A DNA stretch of 64,000 nt. Source: Malaya genurostris. Its lineage: Eukaryota; Arthropoda; Insecta; Diptera; Culicidae. The position numbers and the translations under genes were made by a program. This document shows positions 1-11,202 of the stretch, piece by piece. Under the pieces are notes generated by a model. The model saw only the letters and a list, made by a program, of their open reading frames with translations, did not search any database and was not told where the DNA came from. The DNA lies in contig NC_080571.1 of the NCBI RefSeq assembly GCF_030247185.1, positions 341,129,379-341,193,378 on the forward strand, given 5' to 3'. Every line of letters begins with the position of its first letter. Positions within the stretch are counted from its first letter, which is position 1.

Positions 1-170
1 GATTTCGGTTTATCCTCAAAGGTGTTATCCTCACCGAACTTCCTGATTGCATTTTGCACGGATTTTTCACTTACTCCTTCCATTTTTGCTATCTTTCTTA
101 GTGACAGTCCGCGATCTGTGCACTATTTGTACACAATTTTTCGAGGTTGTTCTGCTGAAAGTCCACGCAT
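1..170 (-). pseudogene. Tc1-like transposase, N-terminal fragment, cut by window edge
   Basis: Read on the minus strand from an ATG at 170, the frame gives an N-terminal start (MRGLSAEQPRKIVYK), an in-frame TAG, then DRGLSLRKIAKMEGVSEKS, which reads as the helix-turn-helix (HTH) of a Tc1-type transposase DNA-binding domain, and continues off the left edge of the window. Known family role: cut-and-paste transposase binding its terminal inverted repeats. The stop codon and the missing catalytic part mean this visible copy is probably dead. The inverted repeat of the element was not identified in the flanking 171-450 bases. Confidence 0.7.
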
Positions 171-522
171 TTCGAAACAAACTAATGAAAACGAATAAAC
201 AACTGCACAAGTGATTAGAGAAGAGTGTAAACAACAGGACGCAGCCATAAAAATTGACAGATTCTGAACCATTGCGAAATGGCAGCGGTTTTTGGTTGCT
301 TCCATACTTTCTGGGACAGTCTTTATTAGAATAAAACGCATGGTGTTTAGTTCCAGTAAATAGAACAAAGGCTAACCTTTTCATCTGTAAAATCATGTTC
401 TAGTTATTCTAATTTTGGTACCACATGAGTACCGGTTTTGTGTACCAATTGCACATAACTAATTTCACTTTTTACGTTTCGCCTTCGGCTCATCAGTGCG
501 TCAGCAGTTTATGTTCAACTGT
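171..522. other. Non-coding flank between Tc1 fragment and mariner
   Basis: No gene is recognised. The last part (about 470-522) contains 'gtttcgccttcggctcatca', a motif that recurs in altered form at about 11475-11497, so it is likely a piece of a dispersed MITE-like repeat into which the mariner inserted. Confidence 0.4.
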
Positions 523-524
523 TA

Positions 525-1816
525 ACAGATCGGCTGAAAAGTTCGTACCGTTTCTATGAGAGGACGCCACTAGAATGAAATCCATACCATTTTCAGTTAG
601 TACCAACCTTCAAAAGATACGTGTATAAATTTGACAGCTGTCTGATTATTAGTTTGTGAGTTATTGCATTTTGAGTGAAGCTACTTTTGTTATTGTGAAA
701 AAAATGGAAAAAAAGGAATGTCGTGTGTTGATGAAACACTACTTTTTGATGAAAAAAAGGGCCGCCGATACCAAAAAATGGCTTGATGAGTGTTATCCAG
801 ACTGTGCACCGGGCGAAGCAACAATTCGTAAGTGGTTTGCAAAATTTCGTACTGGTCATATGAGCACCGAAGACGATGAACGCAGTGGACGTCCAAATGA
901 GGCTGTTACCGATGAAAACGTGAAAAAAACCACAAAATGATTTTCAATGACCGTAAAGTGAAGTTGATCGAGATAGCTGACACCCTAAAGATATCAAAGG
1001 AACGTGATGGACATATTATTCACGAATATTTGGATATGAGAAAGCTTTGTGCAAAATGGGTGCCGCGTGAGCTCACAATCGATCAAAAACAACAACGAAT
1101 TGATGATTCTGAGCAGTGTTTGGAGCTGTTATATCGAAATAAAACCGATTTTTTTCGTCGATATATAACAATGGACGAAACATGGCTCCATCACTTCACT
1201 CCGGAGTCCAATCGACAGTCAGCTGAGTGGACTGCACGCGATGAACCAAACCCAAAGCGTGGAAAGACTCAACAATCGGCCGGTAAGATTATGGCGTCTG
1301 TATTTTGGGATTCGCATGGTATAATTTTCATCGACTACCTTGAAAAGGGAAAAACCATCAACAGTGACTATTATATAGCGTTATTAGAGCGTTTGAAGGA
1401 CGAAATTTAAAAAAAAACGGCCTCATTTGAATAAGAAAAAAGTTTTGTTTCACCAAGATAATGCGCCGTGTCACAAGTCGATGAAAACCATGCTGAAATT
1501 GAACGAATTGGGCTTCGAATTGCTCCCTCATCCACCGTATTCTCCAAACTTGGCCCCCAGTGCCTTTTTCCTGTTCTCAGACCTCAAGAGAATGCTCGCT
1601 GGTAAAAAATTTAGAAGCAATGAAGAGGTAATCGCTGAAACTGAGGCCTATTTTGAGGCAAAGGACAAATCGTACTACAAAAATGGTATCGAAAAGTTGG
1701 AAGATCGCTATAATCGCTGTATCGCCTCTGATGGCAATTATGTTGAATAATAATAACGAATTTTGGCAAAAAAAGTGTGTTTCTATTGAACGATACGAAC
1801 TTTTCAGCCGAACTGT
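525..1816 (+). mobile_element. mariner transposon, copy 1 (1292 bp, both inverted repeats and TA duplications)
   Basis: The left end ACAGATCGGCTGAAAAGTTC is matched by the reverse complement of the right end (…GAACTTTTCAGCCGAACTGT) with one difference over the first 20 bases. TA dinucleotides at 523-524 and 1817-1818 form the target duplication. The length is normal for mariner. The enclosed transposase is broken. The same family occurs in reverse orientation at 8330-9623. Confidence 0.93.
704..1750 (+). pseudogene. mariner transposase, inactive (copy 1)
   Basis: This is a cut-and-paste DNA transposase of the mariner family (DD34D type). The usual start MEKKECRV lies at 704; an in-frame upstream ATG at 656 is less likely. 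Visible parts in order are the HTH region (KKWLDECYPDCAPGEATIRK), the first catalytic motif MDETW, the second HQDNAPCH, and the third region, which reads SPNLAPSAFFLF. In intact relatives the last motif is SPDLAPSD, so the third catalytic Asp is replaced by Ala. A frame jump occurs near 930, where a run of seven A is followed by ccac. A TAA and an extra A lie near 1408. The protein cannot be made as one chain and would lack catalysis. Confidence 0.92.
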
Positions 1817-1818
1817 TA

Positions 1819-3298
1819 ACGCCACCCAACGGTCAAACATAAACTGCTGAGCAGACTTAAAGTTTAAAAAAGTTTGTGAAGAATTTCTTTAATGTTTGAA
1901 CCCATTTCATGCAAACATTGCATTGAGGCGGGGCTGGTCGATGGAACGGTGATCTCAAACCACGATTTTCTCTGTTTACGAAATGACTATGCTATGCATG
2001 CATACATAGAGTATATGTACGGTGCACTTTAGGCTTATTTGTCGTTATATATTTATAAAATGTTATAATTAATCATCATTTATTGCCAGAAAAGAAATCA
2101 TGAAATCGAGACCTACATTTAGGAGCATTCTAACTACGTACTCTAATATTCACTTGCTCTCACTGTGCGTGCTGAACCAACCCCGTTGGGGTAAGATTTT
2201 CTTTCCGCTAAGGCGAAACAAAACAAATCGAATAATGAATACCCGTTTGGAACAAGATTTGTAGCGTCATTAAGTTTTCCACATGGAAAGTTTTGAATGA
2301 AAAATACATTGTAACCGGTGGGTAACTAATTTTGAACCCGGCGTCGTACATTCCTATATGTATAGCAGGTCCTACGAAAATAACACACCGAACAGAATCC
2401 CACCGGAAAGCTTGGGTGGGTTGTCCCAGGAGTGTTTTTTTGGTCGCCGTAACCGAAATTGCGATGGCGACTCAGAAGAAATGAGCAAAATGACATTCCC
2501 ATCACGGTGCTGAGTCTGGGTCGATGTGGTCGCTGTGCATTCACTGCATTCACCGGTTTGAGGATAACATATTGCCGGAGTCAAAGGATCCAGCCATAAA
2601 TTAAGTCCCCACCGGATATGGTTCCGTTGAATAAAGGATCCTGTAATGATGACGGGTGGACACCAGTTATATTAAGAAACGGAGGAGCAGAGAGAGAGGG
2701 AGAGCAGAATGACTATTCCTGTCGGATGGATAATCACACGAGTTCATTCTTTTTTTTGCTGTTCTCTCGCATGATATGCTGGGAAACAGCCCCGGGATCG
2801 ACGGTGATTGTAGAGAAATGGAGAAACTAACCGACAATGCCGCGTGTGTAAGGGAACATGCGGTCATGTAATGGCACAACTGGAAATAATCAAGGATTTA
2901 TCATGAAACCAGAAATAAATTGCATTACTTTTTTTGTGATGAAGCAGATAATCGGGCTGGAACGAATGTCGGAAGTTTTTGATTATCTGGAATCTTTTCC
3001 TTTGATATTTCGGTATTGGAAATACAACGCAATATTTGAACCAGTAGAATGATGTATGGAGAAACTAATACCACTTTTAATAATCGGTAGTATTTTAGGG
3101 CTTTTTCCAAAAGGTGCTAGAAAATCAGTTTTCTTTTATTCCGCGTATACAAATTTTGGATTTGGAAAAAGACGAGGTGGCTACCATTTCACAGTGATCC
3201 GAAACGGGAAATTAGCGATAAAGGAATATTTTCTCTATTGAAAATTACATACTAAACTTCATTTGCTGAAAAGCTCATTTTGGGGTTAGCCATATTTT
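1819..3298. other. Non-coding interval, no gene recognised
   Basis: The open frames here are short (under 80 codons) and have no recognisable motif. The second half resembles ordinary mosquito intergenic DNA, and no terminal repeats were seen. It separates the mariner from a 5'-truncated non-LTR element. Confidence 0.5.
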
Positions 3299-5790
3299 GT
3301 GCTAGGGCACATAACCGCCAGACGAATGGGGAATCGTAACGTAGGAAATGAGAGTGAGGAATACTCGAATCGATGGATATTTGATTTTGCGAGGAAAGTT
3401 TGTCCAGATTCTGTTCCACCGCATAGCATTATTAGGGAGTCTTCTACAAACAATGGTACCATTGATAGGCCCTTTTCAATGATGGTATTTTCCATAACAC
3501 TCATGTCTTGTAACAATAACGCTCCTGGGTGGGACAGAATTAAATTCAACTTGGTGAAGAATCTGCCCGACCTCGCAAACAGACGTTTTTTGGAATTGTT
3601 CAACAAGTTTCTTGAGCAAAATATTGTCCCACCTGACTGGAGGCAATCGAAAGTTATCGCCATTCAAAAGCCGGGGAAACCAGCTTCCAATCACAACTCA
3701 TATAGACCCATTGCGATGTTGTCATGCATCAGAAAATTGCTCGAAAAACGGTTTGTTGTCAGATACTCTGTTTCGTTTCCATAGAAATAAAGCGACGAAT
3801 GATTGCCTTGCATTACTTTCGTCTGACATCCGAATAGCCTTCGCTCAAAAACAACAAATGGCATCTGTATTTTTAGGCATTAAAGGAGCATTTGATTCAG
3901 TTTCCATTGATGTTCTTTCATACAAGCTCCACCAACATGGACTTCCACCGGTTATAAATAATTATTTGCACAACCTTTTGTCAGAGAAGTGCATGTATTT
4001 TTCACATGCCGATTTGGCAACATTCAGAATTAGCTACATGGGTCTCCCGCAAGGCTCATGCCTCAGTCCGCTCCTGTATAATTTCTATGTAAACGACATT
4101 GACAGCTGTCTAGTAACCTCATGCACACTAAGACAATTTGCAGATGATGGCGTGGTTTCAGTTACTGAAGCCAAAGCTATTGATCTGCATAAACCATTGC
4201 AAGATACCTTATGGCGTTTTCGTTTTTAATTTGCACTACACCGGTGCAGTGCTACACTGAGGCATGAATAAACGAACAAAAATGACGACAACATAAACAG
4301 TAACCATTGACTACAATACATGATTCCATTGCACAGAGCTACACCAAACTTTTGATGAGTGCTACACCAGTGGTATCGGTGCAGAAAAAGTGTAGCACTG
4401 GTGTAGTGCATTTGGCAAAAACGAACGGTTTCAGTGCAGCTTTCGCTACACCAGTGTAGTGCATTTTAAAAACGAAAACGACATTAGATAACTTGTCCGT
4501 TTGGTCTGTTCATCTGGGTATCGCATTCTCTGCGGAGAAAACAGAGCTGGTCGTCTTTTCAAGAAAGCATGATCCCGCGCAGCTTCAGCTTCATATGATG
4601 GGAAGAATGATCCAACAGGTTTTGACTTTCAAATACCTCGGGGTGTGGTTTGATTCCAAATGCACGTGGGGAGGACACATTCTGATATCTGATAACAAAA
4701 TGCCAACAAAGAGTAAACTTTCTTCGAACAATAACAGGATCTTGGTGGAGTGCTCATCCGGAAGATCTAATAAAATTGTATCAGACAACGATACTTTCAG
4801 TGATGGAATATGGATGCGTTTACTTTCGTTCCGCTGCAAACTCTCATATTATCAAAATGGAGCGAATTTCAGTATCGTTGTTTGCACATACAATGAGTCT
4901 TGAAGTTCTGGCGGGAGTTTTTCCATTGAAAGATCGATTTTGGGAGCTTTCATCACGACTGCTAATAAGATGTGAGGTACTGATGTCCCCTGGTTATTAA
5001 TAACTTCGAAAGGCTAGTTGAGCTTCAATTTCAAACAAGATTTTTTCTCTTCCAAACCATTATTTTCTCTTCACAGATAGTATGAGTGCAATTGAAGCCA
5101 TTCTGCTGGCAAAAGTGAACCTTTTTTCTTGGGCAAAATAAAACAGTGCCTGAACGACATATTGAATAATAATTATCAAATCACAATAGTTTGGGTCCCG
5201 GCTCATTGCTTCATTCCAGGCAATGAAAGAGCCGATATTTTAGCCAAACGTGGTGCTGTTGAGGGTGAAATTTATGAGAGTCCGATTGCTTTCAAAGAAT
5301 AGCGCGTCTCACCAAAGAACACAAGCTTCTTGGGATAGAGATGATCTGGGTCGGTGGATGCACTCAATTATTCCGAAAATATCGACAAAGGCATGGTTCA
5401 GAGGACTGGATGTGAGTAGGGATTCCATTCGTATGATGTTCAGACTCATGTCCAATCACTACACGTTAGATGCACATCTTCTTCGAATTGAACTTTCCGA
5501 GACTAATCATTGTGCTTGTGGCGAAGGTAATCGGGATATTGATCATGTCGTTTGGACATGCGTGGAGTATCGTGTTGTCAGATCTCAACTAATAAATTCC
5601 TTGCGTACCCAAGGTAGACTATCCAATGTCCCAGTTCGCGACATTCTTGCTTGTCGTGACTTTCTTTTCATAAAACTTCTTTATCATTTCATTAAGTCCA
5701 TTGGAGTTCCAATTTAAATTTTATTTTATGTTAGACTGTTTTCTTTTCCATGAGTTCAACCAATAGCCAGCTATCTTACATTGAATAAAA
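3299..5790 (+). pseudogene. I-superfamily non-LTR retrotransposon, 5'-truncated, interrupted by a MITE
   Basis: The pieces are collinear but spread over several frames. First comes the RT finger region (NNAPGWDRIKFNLVKNLPD, then a VIAIQKPGKPAS motif). The palm follows with LPQGSCLSPLL and the catalytic box FADDGVVSV near 4136-4160, then RT thumb sequence (FKYLGVWFDSKCTWGGH). Near 5190-5260 there is RNase H-like sequence (VWVPAHC, GNERADILAKRGA) and finally a Cys/His-rich C-terminus (CACGEGNRDIDHVVWTC). An RNase H domain after RT is characteristic of the I group. The 5' half (ORF1 and endonuclease) is missing, there are several frameshifts, and a 272-bp MITE splits the RT just after FADD. Its exact family name is not certain. 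Confidence 0.8.
4212..4483 (-). mobile_element. MITE family 1, copy A (272 bp, TTA target duplication)
   Basis: The termini TGGCGTTTTCGTTTTTAA and (reverse complement of the other end) TGTCGTTTTCGTTTTTAA form inverted repeats that continue inward through 'gcactacac(c/t)ggtg'. TTA flanks both sides (4209-4211, 4484-4486). A 3-bp TTA duplication suits a PIF/Harbinger-type MITE. A copy of identical length in opposite orientation lies at 11694-11965. It has inserted into the reverse transcriptase frame of the surrounding I-type element. Confidence 0.88.
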
Positions 5791-7114
5791 GTGATGAACT
5801 GATACAAACAAACCTGAAATAGTTATAAGATCATGTACACAATAAATGTATTTTATTTAATGTATTTTATAATAGCAACTCGCTTGATAAAAACAGTAGT
5901 TATATTAACTAATGAATACCAACATACTAATATCTCTATTAACAGAGACGTAAAATCCACTCAAAATCAGTTCCAAAATAAAATGTTCATCCGCTTTACA
6001 CACACTTGTGGAAAAATTTACGAAAACAAACTGAGCTCAACCTAAATGTCGGAAACAATGTTCATAGACTAAATACCGTTCAAAAAACACATGCTAACTA
6101 GACTTGAAACGTTTTCGATGTGGTTAACATATGATGAAAATCTCATTACACAGACACTAGTTTGTAGATAAACTTTCGTCCTAAAACAAAACCCCAGACT
6201 ACTAGATGGATTTTTTTCTCCGCGGCAATGTTTTATTCGGTGTGATAAACTTTCAACTCGCTTGCTGTTGTCACATGTTGGTTACTGTGTTTTTTTTTCA
6301 TTCTTCTGTTCTGTTCCGCCAACACAAACGGCTGATGCTCTTCGGTTTTGACCCGCTGTGCAGCGGTTGAACAAAAAAAAAAGCATCCGTACTGAGATCA
6401 TTATACAGTTGCTGCCCTCTTCTGGCGGGTGTTCCTTGCCTCTCCTGACGACGACGCCGACAAGGACGACGGTGGTGTGCCCTGAATAGACCCGGTGGAA
6501 ACTTTCTTCATCATTATGAATTTTATTGTGCCATTACATCGTTGGAACTACTAATGCCGCCTTGGTCGGATAATCTAAATAACACCGAGAATCCGTAGTA
6601 CCTGACCGGGCTGCAATTATTTCGCTTCACCCTCCACCGGCTTGGGCAATTTGAATTCGTGTCCAGGGATCGAATTTGCTCGCTCGGCACGTTTCTGAAA
6701 GAAAACTTTCGGAAAGGTGTGCAGCGAAATGAATTGAATTCGGTGAAGAAAAGTGGTTGGTGTAAATCAGGCAGACGCATAAACCGATACTAAACTAGTT
6801 TTCTGTACTTTGTTAATTTAAGTAGATAGTCTGTTTTGGAATGGTATCTTTGTGTAACTTTTTTTTTGCAACCTCGTAGGTGCTATCATTTTCGGATATG
6901 TTTCATTGTTAGACTAATCAACTTTATTGGATTACTAAAAATTGATAGATGATTGAAAAGTTTTACCCTATCTAAACCTCATTCATAGTATTTCCAACTC
7001 TTCTTAACTATCCTTAACAGTTCCGTGTTAGACCGATCTGTATGTGAGTGAACACAATGGGTAGATAATTGAAACTAATTCAAATTTTTTTTTCTTCTTT
7101 CGTCTTCCCACAAA
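5791..7114. other. Upstream region of trpgamma, no gene recognised
   Basis: This 1.3 kb lies between the retrotransposon tail and the first trpgamma coding exon. The base composition becomes less AT-rich at about 6290-6780, which may include promoter or 5' untranslated sequence. I cannot point to a defined TATA box, initiator or upstream splice site. A pyrimidine-rich stretch (7086-7109) precedes the start codon directly. Confidence 0.35.
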
Positions 7115-7441
7115 ATGCAATCATCGTCAAACAACGATCCGGCCCGGGTAGAAAGTGGTGAAGAAAATGTGGGGCAAAACAACTCGATGGAAAGCACAGC
7201 ACTAAAGAGTAAACTGTTCGTAAAAAATGAGCGATCGGCTGCGCGCCGCACTTCGACCCCGGATAGTATGACCCTGCGGACGCGCGGTGGCGACGACTCC
7301 TCGGATCCGATGGCCGGCAGCGTAGGCCCGGCTGGTACTGGTGGAGGTACCGGAAGCAAAAAGGATACCAAGATAGAGATTCCGCTACCATCGCACATGC
7401 AACCGTCGTCCGGGGAGAAATTTGCCGATAAACGCGTCAAG
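7115..7441 (+). CDS. Trpgamma: trpgamma exon 1, N-terminal leader (109 codons)
   Basis: The ATG sits in a good insect start context (cacaaaATG). The product is rich in Ser, Asn, Gly and Pro with charged patches (KKDTKIEIPLPSHMQPSSG, then FADKRVK) and has no known fold, so it is likely a disordered cytoplasmic tail. The frame runs into a strong donor (AAG|GTAGGT) in phase 0. Joining it to the exon 27 kb downstream gives VKRHSIHGMMEEEN, keeping frame. The well-known fly form begins at the MMEEEN methionines, so this exon is either an N-terminal extension or an alternative first exon. GC content is clearly higher than in the flanks, which supports coding. A start farther upstream by splicing cannot be excluded. 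Confidence 0.75.
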
Positions 7442-7510
7442 GTAGGTAAAGTAAATGAGGGGGCTGGGTGAGGAGGGGGGCTCACTGTACTCGATCCGAG
7501 TTTCGACTGG

Positions 7511-7535
7511 ATGGTGATGATGATGATGATGCTGG
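7511..7535. repeat. Short (GAT)n microsatellite in intron 1
   Basis: A run of GATGAT units with two interruptions lies about 70 bases after the exon 1 donor. Confidence 0.7.
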
Positions 7536-8269
7536 TGATAGTAATTTAAAATGCTTCTGGTTTCTCACCTGGTTTTTTTACGATGAGATTCAGCTGGAAG
7601 ATGTATAACACCTAAATTGCATCCCATTTGAACTGGGACTGGCTGACTGAAGTTCACGTTAAACCGAACGTGCACTTGATTAATGCTCTTGAACGAGCAC
7701 GATATAGATTTACCATGGGTGTTTATTTGAAATTTGCCGGTTCTTTTTTTAGACAGAAAAAATAGCCGAACCAGAACATTTTTTTTTTCAAACACCTTTT
7801 TTTCTCTCGAGAAAAACTGTTCAACGAACAATCAATATTTGAAAATGATGCTGCTTCGCAAGTTTGTGTTACATCGATGCAAAAAGGTGACAGTCGGATG
7901 GGGCGAGTTTTGGAGAGTACAACGGGAACGATCGAATTTTCCAATTAAAAAATTTTTAAGGTGTCCCTAGCGGTACAAAGCGACTTACTTAGATACTAAT
8001 TTTCATTTGAAATACATTTCTAGACACACTAAAATAAAACTGTCCATACGCTTCGTTGAATAAACGGCTACACTGGATCCTCAATTTACGCGCAAAGTCG
8101 GAAGTGCGTAAATTAAATTTTGCGTAAATTAAGTAAAAAAACTACGCAAAAGCATCTAGGACCATCTGAGTATATTCTGAGTCTACGAAAATCCGTAAGA
8201 GATATTCCCAGATAAAAGAATTACTTGGAACATTGTCCTTAGAGACTACACTGTGCCACAGCACGAACT
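7536..8269. other. Intron 1 sequence, no gene recognised
   Basis: AT-rich intronic DNA. Around 8085-8150 there are several 'gcgtaaatt' or 'tacgcaaa' motifs, a short repeat type that reappears near 10780-10825 and 33000-33065. Nothing codes convincingly. Confidence 0.45.
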
Positions 8270-8329
8270 ACAACGGTAGTTGTCTATTTTTTGTTTACTG
8301 TTCATAATTTTAGATCTACACATTGCTTA

Positions 8330-9623
8330 ACAGTTCGGCTGAAAAGTTCGTATCGTTTAATAGAAACACACATTTTTTGCCATTTTCGTTTCGTTTTTAT
8401 TATTCAACATAATTGCCATCAGAGGCGATACAGCGATTATAGCGATCTTCCAACTTTTCGATACCATTTTTGTAGTACGATTTGTCCTTTGCCTCAAAAT
8501 AGGCTTCAGTTTCAGCGATTACATCTTCATTGCTTCTAAATTTTTTACCAGCGAGCATTCTCTTGAGGTCTGAGAACAGGAAAAAGTCACTGGGGGCCAA
8601 ATCTGGAGAATACGGTGGATGAGGGAGCAATTCGAAGCTCAATTCTTTCAATTTCAGCATGGTTTTCATCGACTTGTGACACGGTGCATTGTCTTGATGG
8701 AACAAAACTTTTTTCTTCTTCAAATGAGGCCGTTTTTTTGAAATTTCGTCTTCAAACGCTCTAATAACGCTATATAATAGTCACTGTTAATGGTTTTTCC
8801 CTTTTCAAGGTAGTCGATGAAAATTATACCATGCGAATCCCAAAATACAGACGCCATAATCTTACCGGCCGATTGTTGAGTCTTTCCACGCTTTGGGTTC
8901 GGTTCATCGCGTGCAGTCCACTCAGCTGACTATCGATTGGACTCCGGAGTGAAGTGATGGAGCCATGTTTCGTCCATTGTTATATATCGACGAAAAAAAT
9001 CGGTTTAATTTCGATATAACAGCTCCAAACACTGCTCAGAATCATCAATTCGTTGTTGTTTTTGATCGATTGTGAGCTCACGCGGCACCCATTTTGCACA
9101 AAGCTTTCTCATATCCAAATATTCGTGAATAATATGTCCAACACGTTCCTTCGATATCTTTAGGGTGTCAGCTATCTCGATCAACTTCACTTTACGGTCA
9201 TTGAAAATCATTTTGTGGTTTTTTTCACGTTTTCATCGGTTACAGCCTCATTTGGATGTCCACTGCGTTCATCGTCTTCGGTGCTCATATGACCAGTACG
9301 AAATTTTGCAAACCACTTACGAATTGTTGCTTCGCCCGGTGCACAGTCTGGATAACACTCATCAAGCCATTTTTTGGTATCGGTGGCCCTTTTTTTCATC
9401 AAAAAGTAGTGTTTCATCAACACACGACATTCCTTTTTTTCCATTTTTTTCACAATAACAAAAGTAGCTTCACTCAAAATGCAATATCTCACAAACTAAT
9501 AATCAGACAGCTGTCAAATTTATACACGTATCTTTTGAAGGTTGGTACTAACTGAAAATGGTATGGATTTAATTCTAGTGGCGCCCTCTCATAGAAACGA
9601 TACGAACTTTTCAGCCGATCTGT
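8330..9623 (-). mobile_element. mariner transposon, copy 2 (1294 bp, inverted relative to copy 1)
   Basis: The ends are ACAGTTCGGCTGAAAAGTTC and, at the other side, the reverse complement of ACAGATCGGCTGAAAAGTTC. TA lies at 8328-8329 and 9624-9625. The flanks rejoin as 'acacattgcTTActtgtctat', which matches the uninterrupted neighbouring repeat unit near 9903-9922 (catattgcttacttgtctat), an internal record of the empty site. Confidence 0.93.
8400..9444 (-). pseudogene. mariner transposase, inactive (copy 2)
   Basis: Same family as the transposase at 704-1750. All three catalytic positions are retained: MDETW, HQDNAPCH and SPDLAPSDFFLF. It is broken by an AAA-to-TAA change after CLELLYRN (near 9005), a CAG-to-TAG change after TPESNR (near 8932), one missing base near 8752, and the frame jump at the seven-A run near 9222 that copy 1 also has. 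That shared jump suggests both copies came from a parent that was already defective and was moved by a transposase supplied by another copy. Confidence 0.92.
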
Positions 9624-10560
9624 TACTTGTCTATTTATAGCTGTTCCAGATATGTTCTCAGTAGTCCAAGAACTTCAGTGAAAACAGGTTTTAAGATCTC
9701 AACGAGCAATCAACAACTTATGGATAATTTTTCAATACTGGTCATAGCCGCGGAGCTACATAGTGCCTACTTGTCCCGTTTGATTTGATCCCAGGAACGT
9801 TCACAGTCATCCAAGAACTTCAGTGAAAACAGATCTTAAGATCTACACAAACAATCCGCAGCTCTTGTATAGTTTTTCAACGCTGCTCATAGCCGTGGAG
9901 CTACATATTGCTTACTTGTCTATTCTGATCTGTTTCAGGAATATTTTCAGTCATCCAAGGACTTTAAGGCACTTTGTTATTTTGATAGATCTTACGGTGT
10001 GAACTGCCGATAGGTTTTGGATGGTGTAGTTCATTCACAATAGGCTTATTAATTCCATGTCGTATCACGAGTATGTGCCGAGGACAAAAAGCTCATTTAC
10101 GTAGTTCGTTGTGCTGGTAGATCTTAAGTCCTAAATTCCAGGTAGGTTTTGGATGACCTAGAATAGTTACAATACGTAAATGATTTGCGTGTAGTATCAC
10201 GAACATGAACCGTGTAAAATGGTCGTGATAGTTCTCTTGGTTACGCTGGTAGATCTTAAGTCCTAAATTCCAGGTAGGTTTTGGATGACCTAGAATAGTT
10301 ACAATACGTAAATGATTTGCGTGTAGTATCACGAACATGAACCGTGTAAAATGGTCGTGATAGTTCTCTTGGTTACGCTTAAGGCCTATACTCCAAGTAG
10401 TTCTTGGATGAACAAGCACTACCTCATAACTCATCACAATGATCCAACTAATTGAATGTGGTGCCACGAATATGGATCACAAAAAATAAACTCACTAGTG
10501 TCATCGGTTTCGTTGATAGACCTTAAGGTCTATAATCCAAACAGGTTTTGGATGGACAAG

Positions 10561-10859
10561 AACTTCCACAGACATTCCCACAATACGTCAATTTGCTGAA
10601 TTTAGAACTACGAGATCATACCGCACTCAAAAATTATGCGAAAGCCACGAGTTTATATAGTGATTTCTTTTTTCCAGAGAATTCTTGGATGCCTCCGATC
10701 TTCAATAGATTCTATGAAACCAAAACAATTCCGTAGTGTACATTCTATATAATTTCCTTCATCATGCAATAACTTTTTTACGCGATAAAACGAGTAAAAA
10801 AAGACACGTAAATTAAGTTTCGGTTTATGTACATACAATTGTTGAATTGTTTTGTCTAT
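10561..10859. other. Intron 1 spacer, no gene recognised
   Basis: AT-rich intronic DNA with a 'ttacgcgataaaacgagtaaaaaaagacacgtaaatt'-type repeat scrap near 10776-10815; no coding signal. Confidence 0.4.
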
Positions 10860-10929
10860 TTAGGGTGCACCAGGTGAATTGCTCAGTAAGTACATCAATG
10901 TCATATTGAGAAACATTGTCATGCAGAAT

Positions 10930-11115
10930 AAGTTTTCTGCCTCGAAAAGCTAGAGATTTTCCGCATATAACAAATAAGAATATTTTATCACTTCGTGCAG
11001 ATTGTTGATAAACAGAACAAAGAGCAGTAGACCGAAGGTGGCTTCCTTGGAGACAGCACCTGATGATATTCCGAACGAAGTAGATATTGTGTGTTCAATG
11101 TTCATGCAAAAGAGA
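10930..11115 (-). pseudogene. Non-LTR reverse transcriptase palm fragment, very decayed
   Basis: On the minus strand, ISSGAVSKEATFGLLLFVLFINNLHE and then YLLYAENL, a stop and LF align by eye with the palm motifs SSGVPQGSHLGPLLFVLFINDL and YADDLKLF. Both catalytic Asp codons of the box are changed (to Glu and Asn), so it is dead. The group is Jockey/CR1-like; nothing more can be said from this short piece. Confidence 0.65.
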
Positions 11116-11202
11116 TCTCTGAATTAAAAAATATAACTTCAATAGTTGAATTTGTTATAATCATGAATTTCAGTGTTCTGGTTCAATAAACTTAAAAACT
11201 TA

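Larger units (their letters stand above)
501..1850. repeat. 15-bp inverted repeat outside the mariner (interrupted palindrome)
   Basis: The 15 bases at 501-515 (tcagcagtttatgtt) are the exact reverse complement of 1836-1850. Remove the mariner and one TA and the two arms stand about 40 bases apart, so the mariner landed near the centre of a palindromic, probably MITE-derived, sequence. The element's outer ends were not identified. Confidence 0.55.
8270..10560. repeat. Diverged tandem repeats of about 145 bp then 132 bp, interrupted by mariner copy 2
   Basis: The phrase ccaagaacttcagtgaaaac begins at about 9666 and 9811, with a related copy at 9955, giving a period of 144-145 bp. Each unit also carries 'gagctacat…gcttacttgtc'. 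Further on, 'tagatcttaagtcctaaatt' starts at 10118 and again at 10250, an almost perfect 132-bp duplication, followed by degraded partial units to about 10560. The open frame on the minus strand there only reflects the 132-bp (44-codon) period. The mariner at 8330-9623 split one of the 145-bp units. Confidence 0.8.
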
